From Pseudomonadota bacterium (GTDB taxonomy: Bacteria > Pseudomonadota > Alphaproteobacteria > Sphingomonadales > Sphingomonadaceae): DNA of 64,000 nucleotides. Of this stretch, positions 47,116 to 57,974 are shown piece after piece. The stretch covers positions 124,001-188,000 of the forward strand of contig JAEZZI010000018.1 in the NCBI GenBank assembly GCA_023418595.1, given 5' to 3'. Below the pieces are notes generated by a model. It was not told the DNA's origin. It worked only from the letters and a program-made list of their open reading frames with translations, and did no database searches. Each line of letters opens with the position of its first letter. The stretch's first letter is position 1. The translations under genes and the position numbers were made by a program.

Positions 47116-48126
47116 TTAATAGGTCATCTGGATGGTCTTTTCAAGCGCACCCATCGCCTCCGATGCGATCTTCAGACTGCGCTTGCGGGCGTCATGGTCG
47201 TAGATCGAACTAACAAGAATGACCTCATCGACCTGGGTTCGATCAATGAAGCGCGACAGCGCGTCGCGCACCCTGTCCGGCCCGCCGATTGCGGAGCAGG
47301 ACAGCACAGCATCGAGCATCGTACGCGCCTGGGGCGGCAGCGTGTCGAGATAGCCCGGCACCGGTGGCTTCAACTTGCCGGGCTGGCCGGTGCGCAAGGC
47401 GACGAAGCTTTGCTGCATTGATGTGGCGAGCAATTCGCCTTCCGCGTCGGTGTCGGCCGCGAAAACGTTGAACCCGGCCATCGCATAGGGTTTGTCGAGC
47501 GCGGCGCTCGGGCGGAACTCGCGGCGGTATATGGCGAGCGCATCGTCGAGCAGCTGCGGCGCGAAATGCGAGGCAAAGGCATAGGGCAGGCCCAGCGCGG
47601 CCGCCAACTGCGCGCCGAAGGTGCTCGAACCCAGAATATAGAGCGGGACGCTGGCCCCGGCTCCCGGTGTTGCGCGAATGCCGGTCCGGCCGTCATCGGC
47701 GAAATAGCTCTGCAATTCCATCACGTCGCGCGGAAAGGCATTGGGATCGGTGTCGAGATTGCGGCGCATCGCCTGCGCCACCCGCTGGTCCGATCCCGGC
47801 GCCCGGCCCAGCCCCAGGTCGATACGCCCCGGATAGAGCGCGTCGAGCGTCCCGAACTGTTCAGCGATCGTCAGCGGCGCGTGGTTGGGCAGCATGATCC
47901 CATCCGCGCCGACGCGGATCGTCGATGTCTTGCCCGCGACATGGCCGATCACGACCGCAGTCGCGGCGCTCGCTATCCCCTCCATCCCGTGATGCTCGGC
48001 CATCCAGTAACGGGTATAGCCCAGCGCCTCGGCATGGGCAGCAAGGTCGGCGGCGCGCGCCATTGCGTCGGGAACGTCCGATCCTTCGAGGACCGGGACG
48101 AGGTCGAGCAGGGAATAGGCAGTCAT
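47116..48126 (-). CDS. LLM class flavin-dependent oxidoreductase
   Basis: The 336-residue protein is a bacterial-luciferase-like monooxygenase with the (beta/alpha)8 fold: [14 protein letters not shown] at the start, [12 protein letters not shown], and [18 protein letters not shown], the family MsnO8 pattern. It would use reduced flavin and oxygen on an unknown substrate. The gene is upstream of the antitoxin on the same strand (6-nt gap). Confidence 0.92.
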   Translation of the reverse strand: MTAYSLLDLVPVLEGSDVPDAMARAADLAAHAEALGYTRYWMAEHHGMEGIASAATAVVIGHVAGKTSTIRVGADGIMLPNHAPLTIAEQFGTLDALYPGRIDLGLGRAPGSDQRVAQAMRRNLDTDPNAFPRDVMELQSYFADDGRTGIRATPGAGASVPLYILGSSTFGAQLAAALGLPYAFASHFAPQLLDDALAIYRREFRPSAALDKPYAMAGFNVFAADTDAEGELLATSMQQSFVALRTGQPGKLKPPVPGYLDTLPPQARTMLDAVLSCSAIGGPDRVRDALSRFIDRTQVDEVILVSSIYDHDARKRSLKIASEAMGALEKTIQMTY

Positions 48127-48201
48127 CGCCTGAAGATAGGAACTCGGTTGCGGATCGAAACCCTGTTGCGTTGATTCAACCGTTCCAATTCAGGCAATGC
48201 C

Positions 48202-48278
48202 GTGCTCCCGCGCAGGCGGGAGCCCAGGGCCATCATTGCCGTCCACGCGGCTCTGGACCCCCGCCTTCGCGGGGGTAC
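48202..48278. repeat. Family D inverted repeat, copy 2
   Basis: The left arm starts GTGCTCCCGCGCAGGCGGGA, and the right arm is CCCCCGCCTTCGCGGGGGTAC. The stem bases of the two small hairpins differ (CTCCCGC against CCCCCGC) but each stays self-complementary, a compensatory pattern. Confidence 0.9.
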
Positions 48279-48302
48279 GAACCCACAATATGGCCGGGCG
48301 CG

Positions 48303-49079
48303 CTAAACCCTCTCGACCGACACCTGCTGATTGACGAACTCGGACGCACCATACGCGGTCATGAACGCCACATCCGCCGCGTCGCGCCCCACGCCAATCT
48401 TGGCGATGGTGTCGGGGCTGGCCATGCCGGTCGCATCGACCAGCGTCCATTGCCCGCCCAGAAACACCTCCGCCACCGCATGGAAATCCTGCGGCTGAAC
48501 ATCGGGGGCATAGACGCTCGCCACCCGCGCCGGAATGCCGCAGGCGCGCACCAGCGTCACCACGACATGCGCGAAATCGCGGCACACGCCCTTGCGCTGG
48601 ACGAAGGTTTCGAGCGCGGTGGTGGAGCCCGTGCTGGAGCCGGAAACATAGGCAATCTTGTCGGCCACGAACTGCCGGATCGCCTCGACCCTGTGCCCGC
48701 CCTCCAAGCCGGCAAACTCGGCCTCGACGAAGCTTTCGAAAAAATCACTGGGGCAATAGCGCGACGGCATCAGATATTCGATCGTTTCTCCGGGCAGCAG
48801 ATGCGGATCGATCCGCGCGAGATCGGTCAGATTGGCGAGGTCGCGGCACACCTCCACCGTCGCGCGGTAATCCACCGTCAACCGATCGGCGACGCGCAGC
48901 CAGATGCGGTCGCCGATCCGGTCGTGTCCCGCGACGCGCGCGAAAGCCTGGTTTTCGGAAAGTTCGATATGCGCCGATTCGACCCGCTGTTCGGGAATCA
49001 TCGCGGCTTCGACCTGAAGCAGGATGTCGGTCGGCTGATGGAACCGATAGTCGAGCCGCGTATGGATGCTGAGTCTCAT
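48303..49079 (-). CDS. Transglutaminase-like domain protein
   Basis: The 258-residue protein has an N-terminal bacterial transglutaminase-like beta domain and a C-terminal papain-like transglutaminase core with the catalytic triad Cys (RKGVCRDFAHVVV), His (QDFHAVAEVFL) and Asp (LVDATG). Such proteins act as proteases or cross-linkers, often on cell-surface or stress-related substrates. The ATG at 49079 begins MRLSIHTRLDY, the family start; frame extension upstream is not conserved. It is divergent from the ClpP-like gene. Confidence 0.92.
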   Translation of the reverse strand: MRLSIHTRLDYRFHQPTDILLQVEAAMIPEQRVESAHIELSENQAFARVAGHDRIGDRIWLRVADRLTVDYRATVEVCRDLANLTDLARIDPHLLPGETIEYLMPSRYCPSDFFESFVEAEFAGLEGGHRVEAIRQFVADKIAYVSGSSTGSTTALETFVQRKGVCRDFAHVVVTLVRACGIPARVASVYAPDVQPQDFHAVAEVFLGGQWTLVDATGMASPDTIAKIGVGRDAADVAFMTAYGASEFVNQQVSVERV

Positions 49080-49207
49080 CGCCCCCGAACGAAGCCAACG
49101 GGTGCCGGGTCCATGCCGCCGAAAAGAAAGATCGGGCCTGTTCGCGGGCGCGCGAAATCGCCATCCTGCGCGGGAACTCTCTCCGCTTGACAAGGGTTAG
49201 CCGCGAT

Positions 49208-49891
49208 ATGTCCGACAGCCTGCCGATTGCGCCGCCCAACCGCCCCGTCCCCGATCCGACGCGCGGGTCGTCGATGGGCGGGCCGTCCAAACCGATGCGC
49301 CACAACCTCGACCCGAACGACAGCGACGCCACCGATCCACGTGCCTATCCCCTGCTCGCCAATCCGCATGTCGTGCTGTCGGGGCCGGTCGATTACGCGA
49401 TGTACCAGAGTTTTCGGGATCAGATCTGCAACGCGCCCGACGAAGGGACGCTGGTGCTCACCCTCTCGTCGCTCGGCGGCGACCCAGAAGTCGCGCGACT
49501 GATGGGGGACGAGGTGCGGCTGCTCGCCGAATATGACGGGCGCGAGATCCTGTTTCTGGGGAAAGCGGTGATCTATTCGGCCGCCGCGACCTTCATGGCG
49601 AATTTTCCGGCCGATAAGCGCTTTTTGACGCGCGGCACGCGGATCATGATTCACGAACGCCAGATGTCGAAGACGATCAATCTGTCCGGTCCCTTGAAGA
49701 TGCTGACCGCGACATTGAAGGCGACGATCCACGAAATCGAGCAGTCGATCCGGATCCAGGACGAAGGGTTCGCCAAGCTGGTCGAGGGCACCCGCATCGA
49801 TCTCGACGAAGTGCGCCGCCGCGCGCCGGAGAACTGGTATATCGAAGCCGAGGAAGCGCGTGACCTGGGGCTGGTGCTGGACGTGATCTGA
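49208..49891 (+). CDS. ClpP-like serine protease (peptidase S14/S49 superfamily)
   Basis: The 227-residue protein has a Pro-rich N-terminal extension of about 50 residues and a ClpP/crotonase-like fold: LSSLGGDPEVARLMGDEVRLL, KAVIYSAAATFMANFPADKR with the probable nucleophile Ser (the equivalent of GSAAS in ClpP), and MIHERQM with the catalytic His. It is not the housekeeping ClpP, whose Ser motif would read GQAAS, and no ClpX or ClpA is adjacent. The start at 49208 (MSDSLPIAPP) is chosen over 49187. It lies 113 nt ahead of sdhB. Confidence 0.85.
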   Translation: MSDSLPIAPPNRPVPDPTRGSSMGGPSKPMRHNLDPNDSDATDPRAYPLLANPHVVLSGPVDYAMYQSFRDQICNAPDEGTLVLTLSSLGGDPEVARLMGDEVRLLAEYDGREILFLGKAVIYSAAATFMANFPADKRFLTRGTRIMIHERQMSKTINLSGPLKMLTATLKATIHEIEQSIRIQDEGFAKLVEGTRIDLDEVRRRAPENWYIEAEEARDLGLVLDVI

Positions 49892-50004
49892 GGATCAGCA
49901 GAGTCTTGCGGCGCCGGCTTTACCATGCGACTGACCGTCGCAAGGCTTGACTGGCGCCGGAATCGCGCCAAATCGGCTTTGCGACGAAGGACGGAACCCA
50001 AGAA

Positions 50005-50787
50005 ATGGCCGAATTCACCCTGCCGAAGAACAGCGTTATCAAGAAGGGCAAGGCACACGCCGCCCCCGCTGGCGCCAAGCGGGTGAAGAAGTTCAAAATC
50101 TATCGCTACGATCCCGATACCGGCGAAAACCCGCGCTACGACAATTTCGAGGTCGATCTCGACGATTGCGGGCCGATGGTGCTCGACGCGCTTATCAAGA
50201 TCAAATCGGACATCGACCCCTCGCTCACCTTCCGCCGGTCGTGCCGCGAAGGGATTTGCGGGTCGTGCTCGATGAACATGGGCGGCAAGAACGGTCTCGC
50301 CTGCACCACCGCGATTGAGGATATCAAGGGCGAGGTTCAGGTAACCCCGCTGCCGCACATGGCAGTTGTCAAGGATCTGGTCCCAGACTTCACCCATTTC
50401 TACGCGCAATATTCCTCGATCCAACCCTGGCTGAAGACCGAGACGCCGACACCGTCGGGCAAGGAACGGCTGCAATCGCCCGAGGATCGCGCAAAGCTCG
50501 ACGGCCTCTACGAATGCATCCTGTGCGCGTGCTGCTCGACCTCGTGCCCCAGCTATTGGTGGAACAGCGACAAGTTCCTTGGCCCCGCGATCCTGCTCCA
50601 GGCGTATCGCTGGCTCGCCGACAGCCGCGACGAGCATACCGGCGAGCGGCTGGACGAACTGGAAGACCCGTTCCGCCTGTATCGCTGCCACACGATCATG
50701 AACTGCGCGAACGCGTGCCCCAAGGGTCTGAACCCCGCCAAGGCGATCGCCGAAACCAAGAAGATGATGGTCGAGCGCCAAGGTTGA
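50005..50787 (+). CDS. sdhB: Succinate dehydrogenase iron-sulfur subunit
   Basis: SdhB passes electrons from SdhA to the membrane quinone site. The 260-residue protein has the three Fe-S cluster sites: 2Fe-2S ([21 protein letters not shown]), 4Fe-4S ([12 protein letters not shown]) and 3Fe-4S ([17 protein letters not shown]). The N-terminal lysine-rich extension is typical of alphaproteobacteria. It is separated from sdhA by six genes. Confidence 0.97.
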   Translation: MAEFTLPKNSVIKKGKAHAAPAGAKRVKKFKIYRYDPDTGENPRYDNFEVDLDDCGPMVLDALIKIKSDIDPSLTFRRSCREGICGSCSMNMGGKNGLACTTAIEDIKGEVQVTPLPHMAVVKDLVPDFTHFYAQYSSIQPWLKTETPTPSGKERLQSPEDRAKLDGLYECILCACCSTSCPSYWWNSDKFLGPAILLQAYRWLADSRDEHTGERLDELEDPFRLYRCHTIMNCANACPKGLNPAKAIAETKKMMVERQG

Positions 50788-51257
50788 GCGACCGGCGGTT
50801 GAGCGACGACAGCACGCCTAAGCGCTTCCATTTCGCCGAGGATCCCGACCTTCCCGGCTGGAACCGCTGGAAATTGGCGGACGAAACCCGGTTCAACGAG
50901 TTTCTAGGGCCGCTCCATGTCAAGGTGGAAGGCGGCATCGCGCGCGTGCGGATGGTGCCGCAGCGGATCCATTCGAACCTCTCCGACAACGTCCACGGCG
51001 GCGCAATCCTGGGATTCATCGACGTCGCGCTGTTCGGGGCGGCACGTGGATTGGGCGTGCTGGTCGCGGGCGGCGCGCAGACGCTCGACCTGTCCACCCA
51101 GTTCATCGCCGGCGCGCGGTTCGACGAGGCGATCGAGGCGCATGTCGAGCTGCTCCGCGAAACCGGGCGGTTCCTGTTCATGCGCGGACTGGTGAAGCAG
51201 GACGATGCGGTGATCGCCAGCTTCACCGCAACCGTCCGCAAGCCTTCCAAAGCATGA
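50784..51257 (+). CDS. PaaI family thioesterase
   Basis: The 157-residue hotdog protein has the PaaI pattern ([27 protein letters not shown], with the catalytic His-Gly-Gly region). It may hydrolyse phenylacetyl-CoA or other acyl-CoAs. The start is uncertain: TTG at 50784 overlaps the sdhB stop by 4 nt, and TTG at 50799 is an alternative; both give the same core. It is in the sdhB transcript. Confidence 0.8.
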   Translation: MSDRRLSDDSTPKRFHFAEDPDLPGWNRWKLADETRFNEFLGPLHVKVEGGIARVRMVPQRIHSNLSDNVHGGAILGFIDVALFGAARGLGVLVAGGAQTLDLSTQFIAGARFDEAIEAHVELLRETGRFLFMRGLVKQDDAVIASFTATVRKPSKA

Positions 51258-51266
51258 CTCTCGATC

Positions 51267-51347
51267 CCGTTCGTGCTGAGCTTGTCGAAGCACTGTCCTT
51301 CTTGGCCCGAAGAAAGAACAGCATTTCGACAGGCTCAATGCGAACGG
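51267..51347. repeat. Family C inverted repeat, copy 4
   Basis: The left arm begins CCGTTCGTGCTGAGCTTGTC and the right arm ends AGGCTCAATGCGAACGG. It lies between the PaaI gene and zapE, 16 nt before the zapE start. Confidence 0.88.
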
Positions 51348-51362
51348 TTGAGGGATAAGGCG

Positions 51363-52475
51363 ATGTCTAAAGTCGCCGCCGCCTACGCTGCACTCGTCGC
51401 TGCGGGCGAACTGCGCCCCGATCCCGAGCAACAGGCCGCTGCCGCTCGCCTCGATCAACTCGCCGCCGAACTGGAGGCCACCTCCAAACGCGGCTCCGTG
51501 CTGTGGCGGATGCTCGGCAAGGCACCCGAACCGCCGCGCGGAATCTATCTGTGGGGCGATGTCGGGCGCGGCAAATCGATGCTGATGAACCTGTTCTACG
51601 ACCAGGTTCAGGTGCGCCGCAAACGCCGCGTCCATTTCCACGCCTTCATGCTGGAGGTCCATCAGCGCATCGCCGCCGAGCGCGAAAAGCAGGTCGGCAA
51701 CCCGATCCCGCCGGTCGCCGGGGCGATGGTCGAGGATGCGCGACTGCTCGCCTTCGACGAACTGGTCGTCAACAACATGGCGGACGCGGCGATCCTGTCG
51801 CGGCTGTTCGCGGAATTATTCGACCGCGGGGTGACGATCGTCGCGACCTCTAACCGCCCGCCTGCCGATCTCTACAAAAACGGCCTCAACCGCGAACTCT
51901 TCCTGCCGTTCATCGACCTTCTGGGTGAGCGGATGGACGTGCTCGCGTTGAACGGCCCGGTCGATTACCGGCTCGACCGGCTGGGGCGGATGGACACTTG
52001 GCTCGTCCCCAACGGGCCGGAGGCGACCGCGGCGCTTTCCGCCGCTTTCTTCCGCCTGACCGACTATCCCCCCGAGGATCGCGCGCACGTCCCGTCACTG
52101 GAACTGGAGGTCGGCAAGGCACGGACGCTGACCGTGCCCAAGGCGCTGAAAGGCGTGGCTGTGTTCAGTTTCAGAAAGCTGTGCGGCGAAGCGCGCGGCG
52201 CGCCCGACTACCTCGCCATCGCGCGACGGTTCCATACCGTGATCCTGGTGGGCATCCCCAAGCTCGGCCCGGAAAACCGCAATGAAGCCGCGCGATTCGT
52301 GACGCTGATCGACGCGCTTTACGAGAACAAGGTCAAATTGCTCGCCGCCGCCGACGCGCCGCCCGAGACGCTGTACGAGGAAGGCGACGGGCGGTTCGAA
52401 TTCCAGCGCACCGTCAGCCGGTTAAACGAAATGCGGTCCGAAGAATATCTGGCAAAGGGGCATGGCGCGGTCTGA
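51363..52475 (+). CDS. zapE: Cell division protein ZapE (AFG1-like ATPase)
   Basis: ZapE is a P-loop ATPase that modulates the Z-ring. The 370-residue protein has Walker A GDVGRGKSMLMN, the HFHAFMLEVH motif, Walker B LLAFDELVVNNMADA and the sensor-like ATSNRPP. The ATG at 51363 starts the conserved part; an extension upstream would run into a repeat. In many alphaproteobacteria zapE precedes mdh, as here. Confidence 0.95.
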   Translation: MSKVAAAYAALVAAGELRPDPEQQAAAARLDQLAAELEATSKRGSVLWRMLGKAPEPPRGIYLWGDVGRGKSMLMNLFYDQVQVRRKRRVHFHAFMLEVHQRIAAEREKQVGNPIPPVAGAMVEDARLLAFDELVVNNMADAAILSRLFAELFDRGVTIVATSNRPPADLYKNGLNRELFLPFIDLLGERMDVLALNGPVDYRLDRLGRMDTWLVPNGPEATAALSAAFFRLTDYPPEDRAHVPSLELEVGKARTLTVPKALKGVAVFSFRKLCGEARGAPDYLAIARRFHTVILVGIPKLGPENRNEAARFVTLIDALYENKVKLLAAADAPPETLYEEGDGRFEFQRTVSRLNEMRSEEYLAKGHGAV

Positions 52476-52634
52476 GACAAGATTAAACGCACTTGCGAAT
52501 TAGTTGCAAAGATAAAGTTTAACCCCTACCCTTCTATGGTTGTCTCCGAAGGCCAAAACGCTTAAGTCGCGGCCCGAACGCGGTGGCCGCGCCCGGCAAT
52601 GCCGCTCTTGTGTGCGCACGACTTGCGCAGTTGA

Positions 52635-53606
<972 letters not shown>

Positions 53607-53614
53607 CCTTCAAC

Positions 53615-53990
53615 GTACCCCGGCGAAGGCCGGGGTCCAGTCGGGAAGGCTGCCCGATGGATCGCACTGCCTATGTCTACATCGTGGCAAGTGGACGCAA
53701 CGGCACGATCTATATCGGTTCGACGACCAACCTGGTGAAGCGCATCTGGGAGCATCGCAGTGCGGTCGCCGACGGCTTTACCAAGGAACACAACTGCCAC
53801 CGCCTCGTCTGGTACGAGGTGCACGACGATCTCGAAGCCGCCCGCAGCCGCGAGCGGCAGATGAAGGAATGGAAGCGAGGCTGGAAGCTGCGGGAAATCG
53901 AAGGGCCGACCCCCGATTGGGACGACCTTTACGACCGCATCGCCCAGCCATGATCGCCTCCCAACTGGACCCCGGCCTGCGCCGGGGTGC
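53615..53990. mobile_element. 376-bp unit: GIY-YIG gene bounded by 27-bp inverted repeats of family D
   Basis: Bases 53615-53641 and 53964-53990 are inverted copies of 27 bp with only two mismatches. Each contains its own hairpin (ACCCCGGC and GCCGGGGT around a 4-nt loop), which is the architecture of family D repeats. The interior holds one gene, the GIY-YIG nuclease, where other family D units hold only a loop of 25-35 nt. I call it a candidate mobile element because of this architecture; transposition has not been shown and no target-site duplication is obvious. Confidence 0.6.
53657..53953 (+). CDS. GIY-YIG single-domain nuclease
   Basis: The 98-residue protein is a stand-alone GIY-YIG nuclease of the UvrC-like type: AYVYIVASGRNGTIYIGSTTNLVKRIWEH carries the paired GIY and YIG-like strands and the catalytic Arg, and ERQMKEWKRGWKLREIE carries the Glu region. 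Length and pattern match the small GIY-YIG proteins often annotated as putative endonucleases in alphaproteobacteria. The start at 53657 (MDRTAYVYI) is the first in-frame ATG after the left inverted repeat. The gene lies entirely inside the two 27-bp repeats. Confidence 0.9.
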   Translation: MDRTAYVYIVASGRNGTIYIGSTTNLVKRIWEHRSAVADGFTKEHNCHRLVWYEVHDDLEAARSRERQMKEWKRGWKLREIEGPTPDWDDLYDRIAQP

Positions 53991-54007
53991 GATGGAGCGA
54001 AAAACGG

Positions 54008-54892
54008 ATGAGCATACTCGTCAACAAGAACACCAAGGTCATTACCCAGGGGATGACCGGGGAAACCGGCAGCTTCCATACCCAAGCGGCGCTTGATTAC
54101 GGCACGCAGATGGTCGGCGGCGTGACGCCGGGCAAGGGCGGGACGACGCATCTCGGCCTGCCGGTCTATAATACCGTGGCGGAAGCCAAGTCGAAGACCG
54201 GCGCCGATGCGTCCGTCATTTACGTCCCGCCGCCCTTCGCCGCGGATTCGATCCTGGAAGCCATCGACGCTGAGATCCCATTGATCGTCTGCATTACCGA
54301 AGGCATTCCGGTGCTTGACATGGTCAAGGTGAAGCGCGCGCTTTCGGGTTCGAAGTCGCGGCTGATCGGCCCGAACTGCCCCGGCGTGCTGACCCCCGGC
54401 GAGTGCAAAATCGGGATCATGCCCGGTTCGATCTTTTCCAAGGGCTCGGTCGGCGTCGTGTCGCGTTCGGGCACGCTCACCTATGAGGCGGTGTTCCAGA
54501 CGACCAATGCGGGCCTTGGCCAGACCACCGCGGTCGGCATCGGCGGCGATCCGGTGAACGGCACCAACTTCATCGACGTGCTCGAGCTGTTTCTGGCCGA
54601 CGACGCGACCGAATCGATCATCATGATCGGCGAGATCGGCGGCGACGCCGAAGAGCAGGCCGCGCAGTTCCTGATCGACGAGGCCAAGCGCGGCCGCAAG
54701 AAGCCGATGGCCGGCTTCATCGCGGGCCGCACCGCGCCTCCGGGCCGCCGCATGGGCCATGCCGGCGCGATCGTGTCGGGCGGCAAGGGCGATGCGGAAA
54801 GCAAGATCGCGGCGATGGAAGAAGCGGGGATCAAGGTGTCGGAGTCGCCGTCGCTGCTGGGCGAGACGCTGGTCAGCGTGTTGAAGGGTTGA
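54008..54892 (+). CDS. sucD: Succinate--CoA ligase, alpha subunit
   Basis: SucD binds CoA and carries the phosphohistidine of succinyl-CoA synthetase. The 294-residue length is standard. Motifs include the CoA-binding [21 protein letters not shown], and the active-site His in [13 protein letters not shown]. Its partner sucC, usually just upstream, is not in this window; mdh and the GIY-YIG unit are there instead. Confidence 0.97.
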   Translation: MSILVNKNTKVITQGMTGETGSFHTQAALDYGTQMVGGVTPGKGGTTHLGLPVYNTVAEAKSKTGADASVIYVPPPFAADSILEAIDAEIPLIVCITEGIPVLDMVKVKRALSGSKSRLIGPNCPGVLTPGECKIGIMPGSIFSKGSVGVVSRSGTLTYEAVFQTTNAGLGQTTAVGIGGDPVNGTNFIDVLELFLADDATESIIMIGEIGGDAEEQAAQFLIDEAKRGRKKPMAGFIAGRTAPPGRRMGHAGAIVSGGKGDAESKIAAMEEAGIKVSESPSLLGETLVSVLKG

Positions 54893-54902
54893 GCGTAAAC
54901 CC

Positions 54903-54979
54903 GTGTCCCCGCGAAGGCGGGGACCCAGGGCGCGGGGCGATACGCCCGTGACTCTGGGCTCCTGCTTTCGCGGGAGCAC
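54903..54979. repeat. Family D inverted repeat, copy 3
   Basis: The left arm begins GTGTCCCCGCGAAGGCGGGG and the right arm is TCCTGCTTTCGCGGGAGCAC. It lies between sucD and sucA and ends 18 nt before the sucA start. Confidence 0.88.
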
Positions 54980-54996
54980 TGCGGAGTGAGTGTGTG

Positions 54997-57960
54997 ATGG
55001 GTTACGAAGGCCAGGATTTTGCCGAGATCGCAGGCGGGGTAAGCCCCGCCTTCGTCGAGACGCTGTACAATCGCTACAAGTCCGATCCGGCGTCGGTCGA
55101 GGCGGGCTGGCGCGACTGGTTCGACGGGCTGGAGGGCGCGGTGACGGGTCCGAGCTGGGCGCACAAGAACTGGCCGCTGACCGATACCGACGCGCTGACC
55201 GCGGCACTCGACCCGACCCAGATGGAGCCTGCGCCCAAGCCTGCAAAGGGTGGCGCCCCGGCCAAGGCGACTGCCCCCGCCCCCTCCACCGACGACATCG
55301 CCAAGGCGGCAGGCGACTCGATCCGCGCGATGATGTTGATCCGCACCTATCGCGTGCGCGGGCATCTGGCGGCCAATCTCGACCCGCTGGGCCTTTCCAA
55401 GCGCGAGATGCCCGAGGATCTGAAGACCGAATATCACGGCTTTCCCGACAGCGACATCGACCGCCCGGTCTATCTGGGCGGCGCGATGGGCCTCCAGACC
55501 GCGACGATCCGCGAACTGGTCAACATCCTGCGCAAGAATTACTGCGGCAATGTCGGCCTGGAATATATGCACATCGCCGATGTCGATGAGCGGCGCTTCC
55601 TTCAGGACCGGATCGAGGGGCAGGACAAGGCGATCGACTTCACGCCCGAGGGCAAGAAGGCGATCCTGAACAAGGTCATTCAGGCCGAGCAGTGGGAGAA
55701 ATTCCTCGGCAAGAAATATGTCGGCACCAAACGCTTCGGCCTCGACGGCGGCGAAGCGATGATCCCGGCGATGGAAGCGATCATCAAATATGGCGGCGCG
55801 ATGGGCGTGCGCGAGATCGTGTACGGCATGGCGCATCGCGGCCGACTGAACATGCTCGCCAACGTGATGGCCAAGCCGTTCAAGGTGATCTTCCACGAAT
55901 TTGCGGGCGGCTCCGCCAACCCGGACGACATCGGCGGATCGGGCGACGTCAAATATCATCTCGGCACCTCCACCGACCGCGAGTTCGACGGGCATTCGGT
56001 GCATATGTCGCTGGTCGCCAACCCCTCGCACCTCGAAGCGGTCAATCCGGTGGTGCTGGGCAAGGTCCGCGCGATCCAGACGTTCCGCGACGACCTGAAG
56101 GATCACGATCAGGCGCTGCCGGTACTGATCCACGGCGACGCGGCGTTTGCAGGCCAGGGGATCGTGTGGGAATGCCTCGGCTTCTCCGGCATCCGCGGCT
56201 ACAATACCGGCGGCTGCATCCATTTCGTCATCAACAATCAGGTCGGCTTCACGACCTCGCCCCAGTTCGCGCGCTCGTCGCCCTATCCGTCGGACGTGGC
56301 CAAGGGGGTTCAGGCGCCGATCCTGCACGTCAATGGCGACGACCCCGAAGCGGTGACGTTCGCGTGCAAGATGGCGATCGAATTCCGCCAGAAATTCCAC
56401 CGCGACATCGTCATCGACATGTGGTGCTATCGCCGTTTCGGCCATAACGAGGGCGACGAGCCGAGCTTCACCCAGCCGCTGATGTACAAGGCGATCCGCA
56501 AGCATCCGCCGGTCAGCGCGGTCTATGCGAAGAAACTGGTCGGCGAAGGCGTCATCGACGACGGTTTCGTCGGCACTCAGGAAAAGGCGATCAACGATAC
56601 GCTGGAAGCCGATTTCAAGGCGGCGGAAAGCTACAAGGCGAACAAGGCCGACTGGTTTGCCGGCCGCTGGTCGGGGCTGTCGATCCCGGTCGAGGATGAA
56701 ACCGCGCGCCGCAACATGGAGACGGGGATCGAGCGCAAACTGTTCGATTCGCTCGGTCGCACGCTGACGACGGTTCCCGACGACCTCAACATCCACAAGA
56801 CATTGGGCCGCGTCATCGACGCCAAGCGCGCGATGTTCGAAAGCGGTGAAGGGTTCGACTGGGCGACCGGCGAGGCGCTGGCGTTCGGATCGCTGCTGTC
56901 CGAAGGGTACGGCGTCCGCCTGTCGGGCCAGGATTCGGGCCGCGGCACGTTCAGCCAGCGTCACGCGGTCTGGGTCGATCAGGAAACCGAGCGCAAATAT
57001 GTGCCGCTGAACGAAATCCCGCATGGCCGGTTCGAGGTGCTGGATTCGCCCTTGAGCGAATATGGTGTGCTCGGCTTCGAATATGGCTATGCGCTCGCCG
57101 ACCCCAAGGCATTGGTGCTGTGGGAGGCGCAGTTCGGCGATTTCGTCAACGGCGCGCAGATCATGATCGACCAGTTCATCGCGTCCGGCGAGGCCAAGTG
57201 GCTGCGCGCCAACGGCCTCGTCATGCTGTTGCCGCATGGTTACGAAGGCCAGGGACCGGAGCATAGCTCGGCGCGGCCCGAGCGGATGCTGCAACTGTGC
57301 GCGCAGGATAATATGCAGGTCGCAAACTGCACGACGCCCGCCAATTTCTTCCACCTGCTGCGCCGCCAGATGCACCGCAATTTCCGCAAGCCTTTGGTGG
57401 TGATGACGCCCAAATCGCTGTTGCGGCACAAGCTGGCGGTGTCGAAGGCGGCGGACTTTACCGGCGACAGTCATTTCAAGCGCATCCTGTCCGACACCAA
57501 TGGCGCGGCGGATGCGGAGACGAAGCGGCTGGTGCTGTGTTCGGGCAAGATCGCATACGACCTGATCGAGGCGCGCAATGCGGCGGGCGACAAGCACACC
57601 CAGATCGTCCGCATCGAACAGCTCTATCCCTTCCCCGGCGACCCGCTGGCCGTCCGCATCAAGCGCATGACCAATCTGGAAGACGTGGTGTGGGCGCAGG
57701 AAGAACCGAAGAACAACGGTTCGTGGTTCTTCGTCGAACCGCTGATCGAGGAAGCGCTGGCCGCCGCCGGAACCCGCGTCCAGCGCGCGCGCTATGCCGG
57801 GCGTGCGTCGTCGGCGTCACCCGCCACCGGTCTGATGAAGCGCCACCAGGCCGAACAGGGCGCGCTGATCGCCGATGCGCTGGGGCATGATGTTCGCGAG
57901 GAAATCCGCCGCGCGCGCCAGACCGAAGACCAGAAGACCGCAGGCAACGCGTCAGCCTGA
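54997..57960 (+). CDS. sucA: 2-oxoglutarate dehydrogenase E1 component
   Basis: SucA is the thiamine-diphosphate-dependent decarboxylase of the 2-oxoglutarate dehydrogenase complex. The 987-residue length fits. The E1 family pattern is visible: EWxxFL-type region, [30 protein letters not shown], the ThDP-binding [13 protein letters not shown] with downstream [10 protein letters not shown], and [11 protein letters not shown]. The ATG at 54997 follows GGAGTGAG; a GTG one codon upstream is possible. sucB follows 14 nt downstream. Confidence 0.97.
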   Translation: MGYEGQDFAEIAGGVSPAFVETLYNRYKSDPASVEAGWRDWFDGLEGAVTGPSWAHKNWPLTDTDALTAALDPTQMEPAPKPAKGGAPAKATAPAPSTDDIAKAAGDSIRAMMLIRTYRVRGHLAANLDPLGLSKREMPEDLKTEYHGFPDSDIDRPVYLGGAMGLQTATIRELVNILRKNYCGNVGLEYMHIADVDERRFLQDRIEGQDKAIDFTPEGKKAILNKVIQAEQWEKFLGKKYVGTKRFGLDGGEAMIPAMEAIIKYGGAMGVREIVYGMAHRGRLNMLANVMAKPFKVIFHEFAGGSANPDDIGGSGDVKYHLGTSTDREFDGHSVHMSLVANPSHLEAVNPVVLGKVRAIQTFRDDLKDHDQALPVLIHGDAAFAGQGIVWECLGFSGIRGYNTGGCIHFVINNQVGFTTSPQFARSSPYPSDVAKGVQAPILHVNGDDPEAVTFACKMAIEFRQKFHRDIVIDMWCYRRFGHNEGDEPSFTQPLMYKAIRKHPPVSAVYAKKLVGEGVIDDGFVGTQEKAINDTLEADFKAAESYKANKADWFAGRWSGLSIPVEDETARRNMETGIERKLFDSLGRTLTTVPDDLNIHKTLGRVIDAKRAMFESGEGFDWATGEALAFGSLLSEGYGVRLSGQDSGRGTFSQRHAVWVDQETERKYVPLNEIPHGRFEVLDSPLSEYGVLGFEYGYALADPKALVLWEAQFGDFVNGAQIMIDQFIASGEAKWLRANGLVMLLPHGYEGQGPEHSSARPERMLQLCAQDNMQVANCTTPANFFHLLRRQMHRNFRKPLVVMTPKSLLRHKLAVSKAADFTGDSHFKRILSDTNGAADAETKRLVLCSGKIAYDLIEARNAAGDKHTQIVRIEQLYPFPGDPLAVRIKRMTNLEDVVWAQEEPKNNGSWFFVEPLIEEALAAAGTRVQRARYAGRASSASPATGLMKRHQAEQGALIADALGHDVREEIRRARQTEDQKTAGNASA

Positions 57961-57974
57961 CAGGAGCAGAATTG

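Noticed and set aside
54481..57597. 1038-codon minus-strand open frame
   Set aside because: It is antisense to sucD and sucA, which are unmistakable; the translation has no domain pattern.
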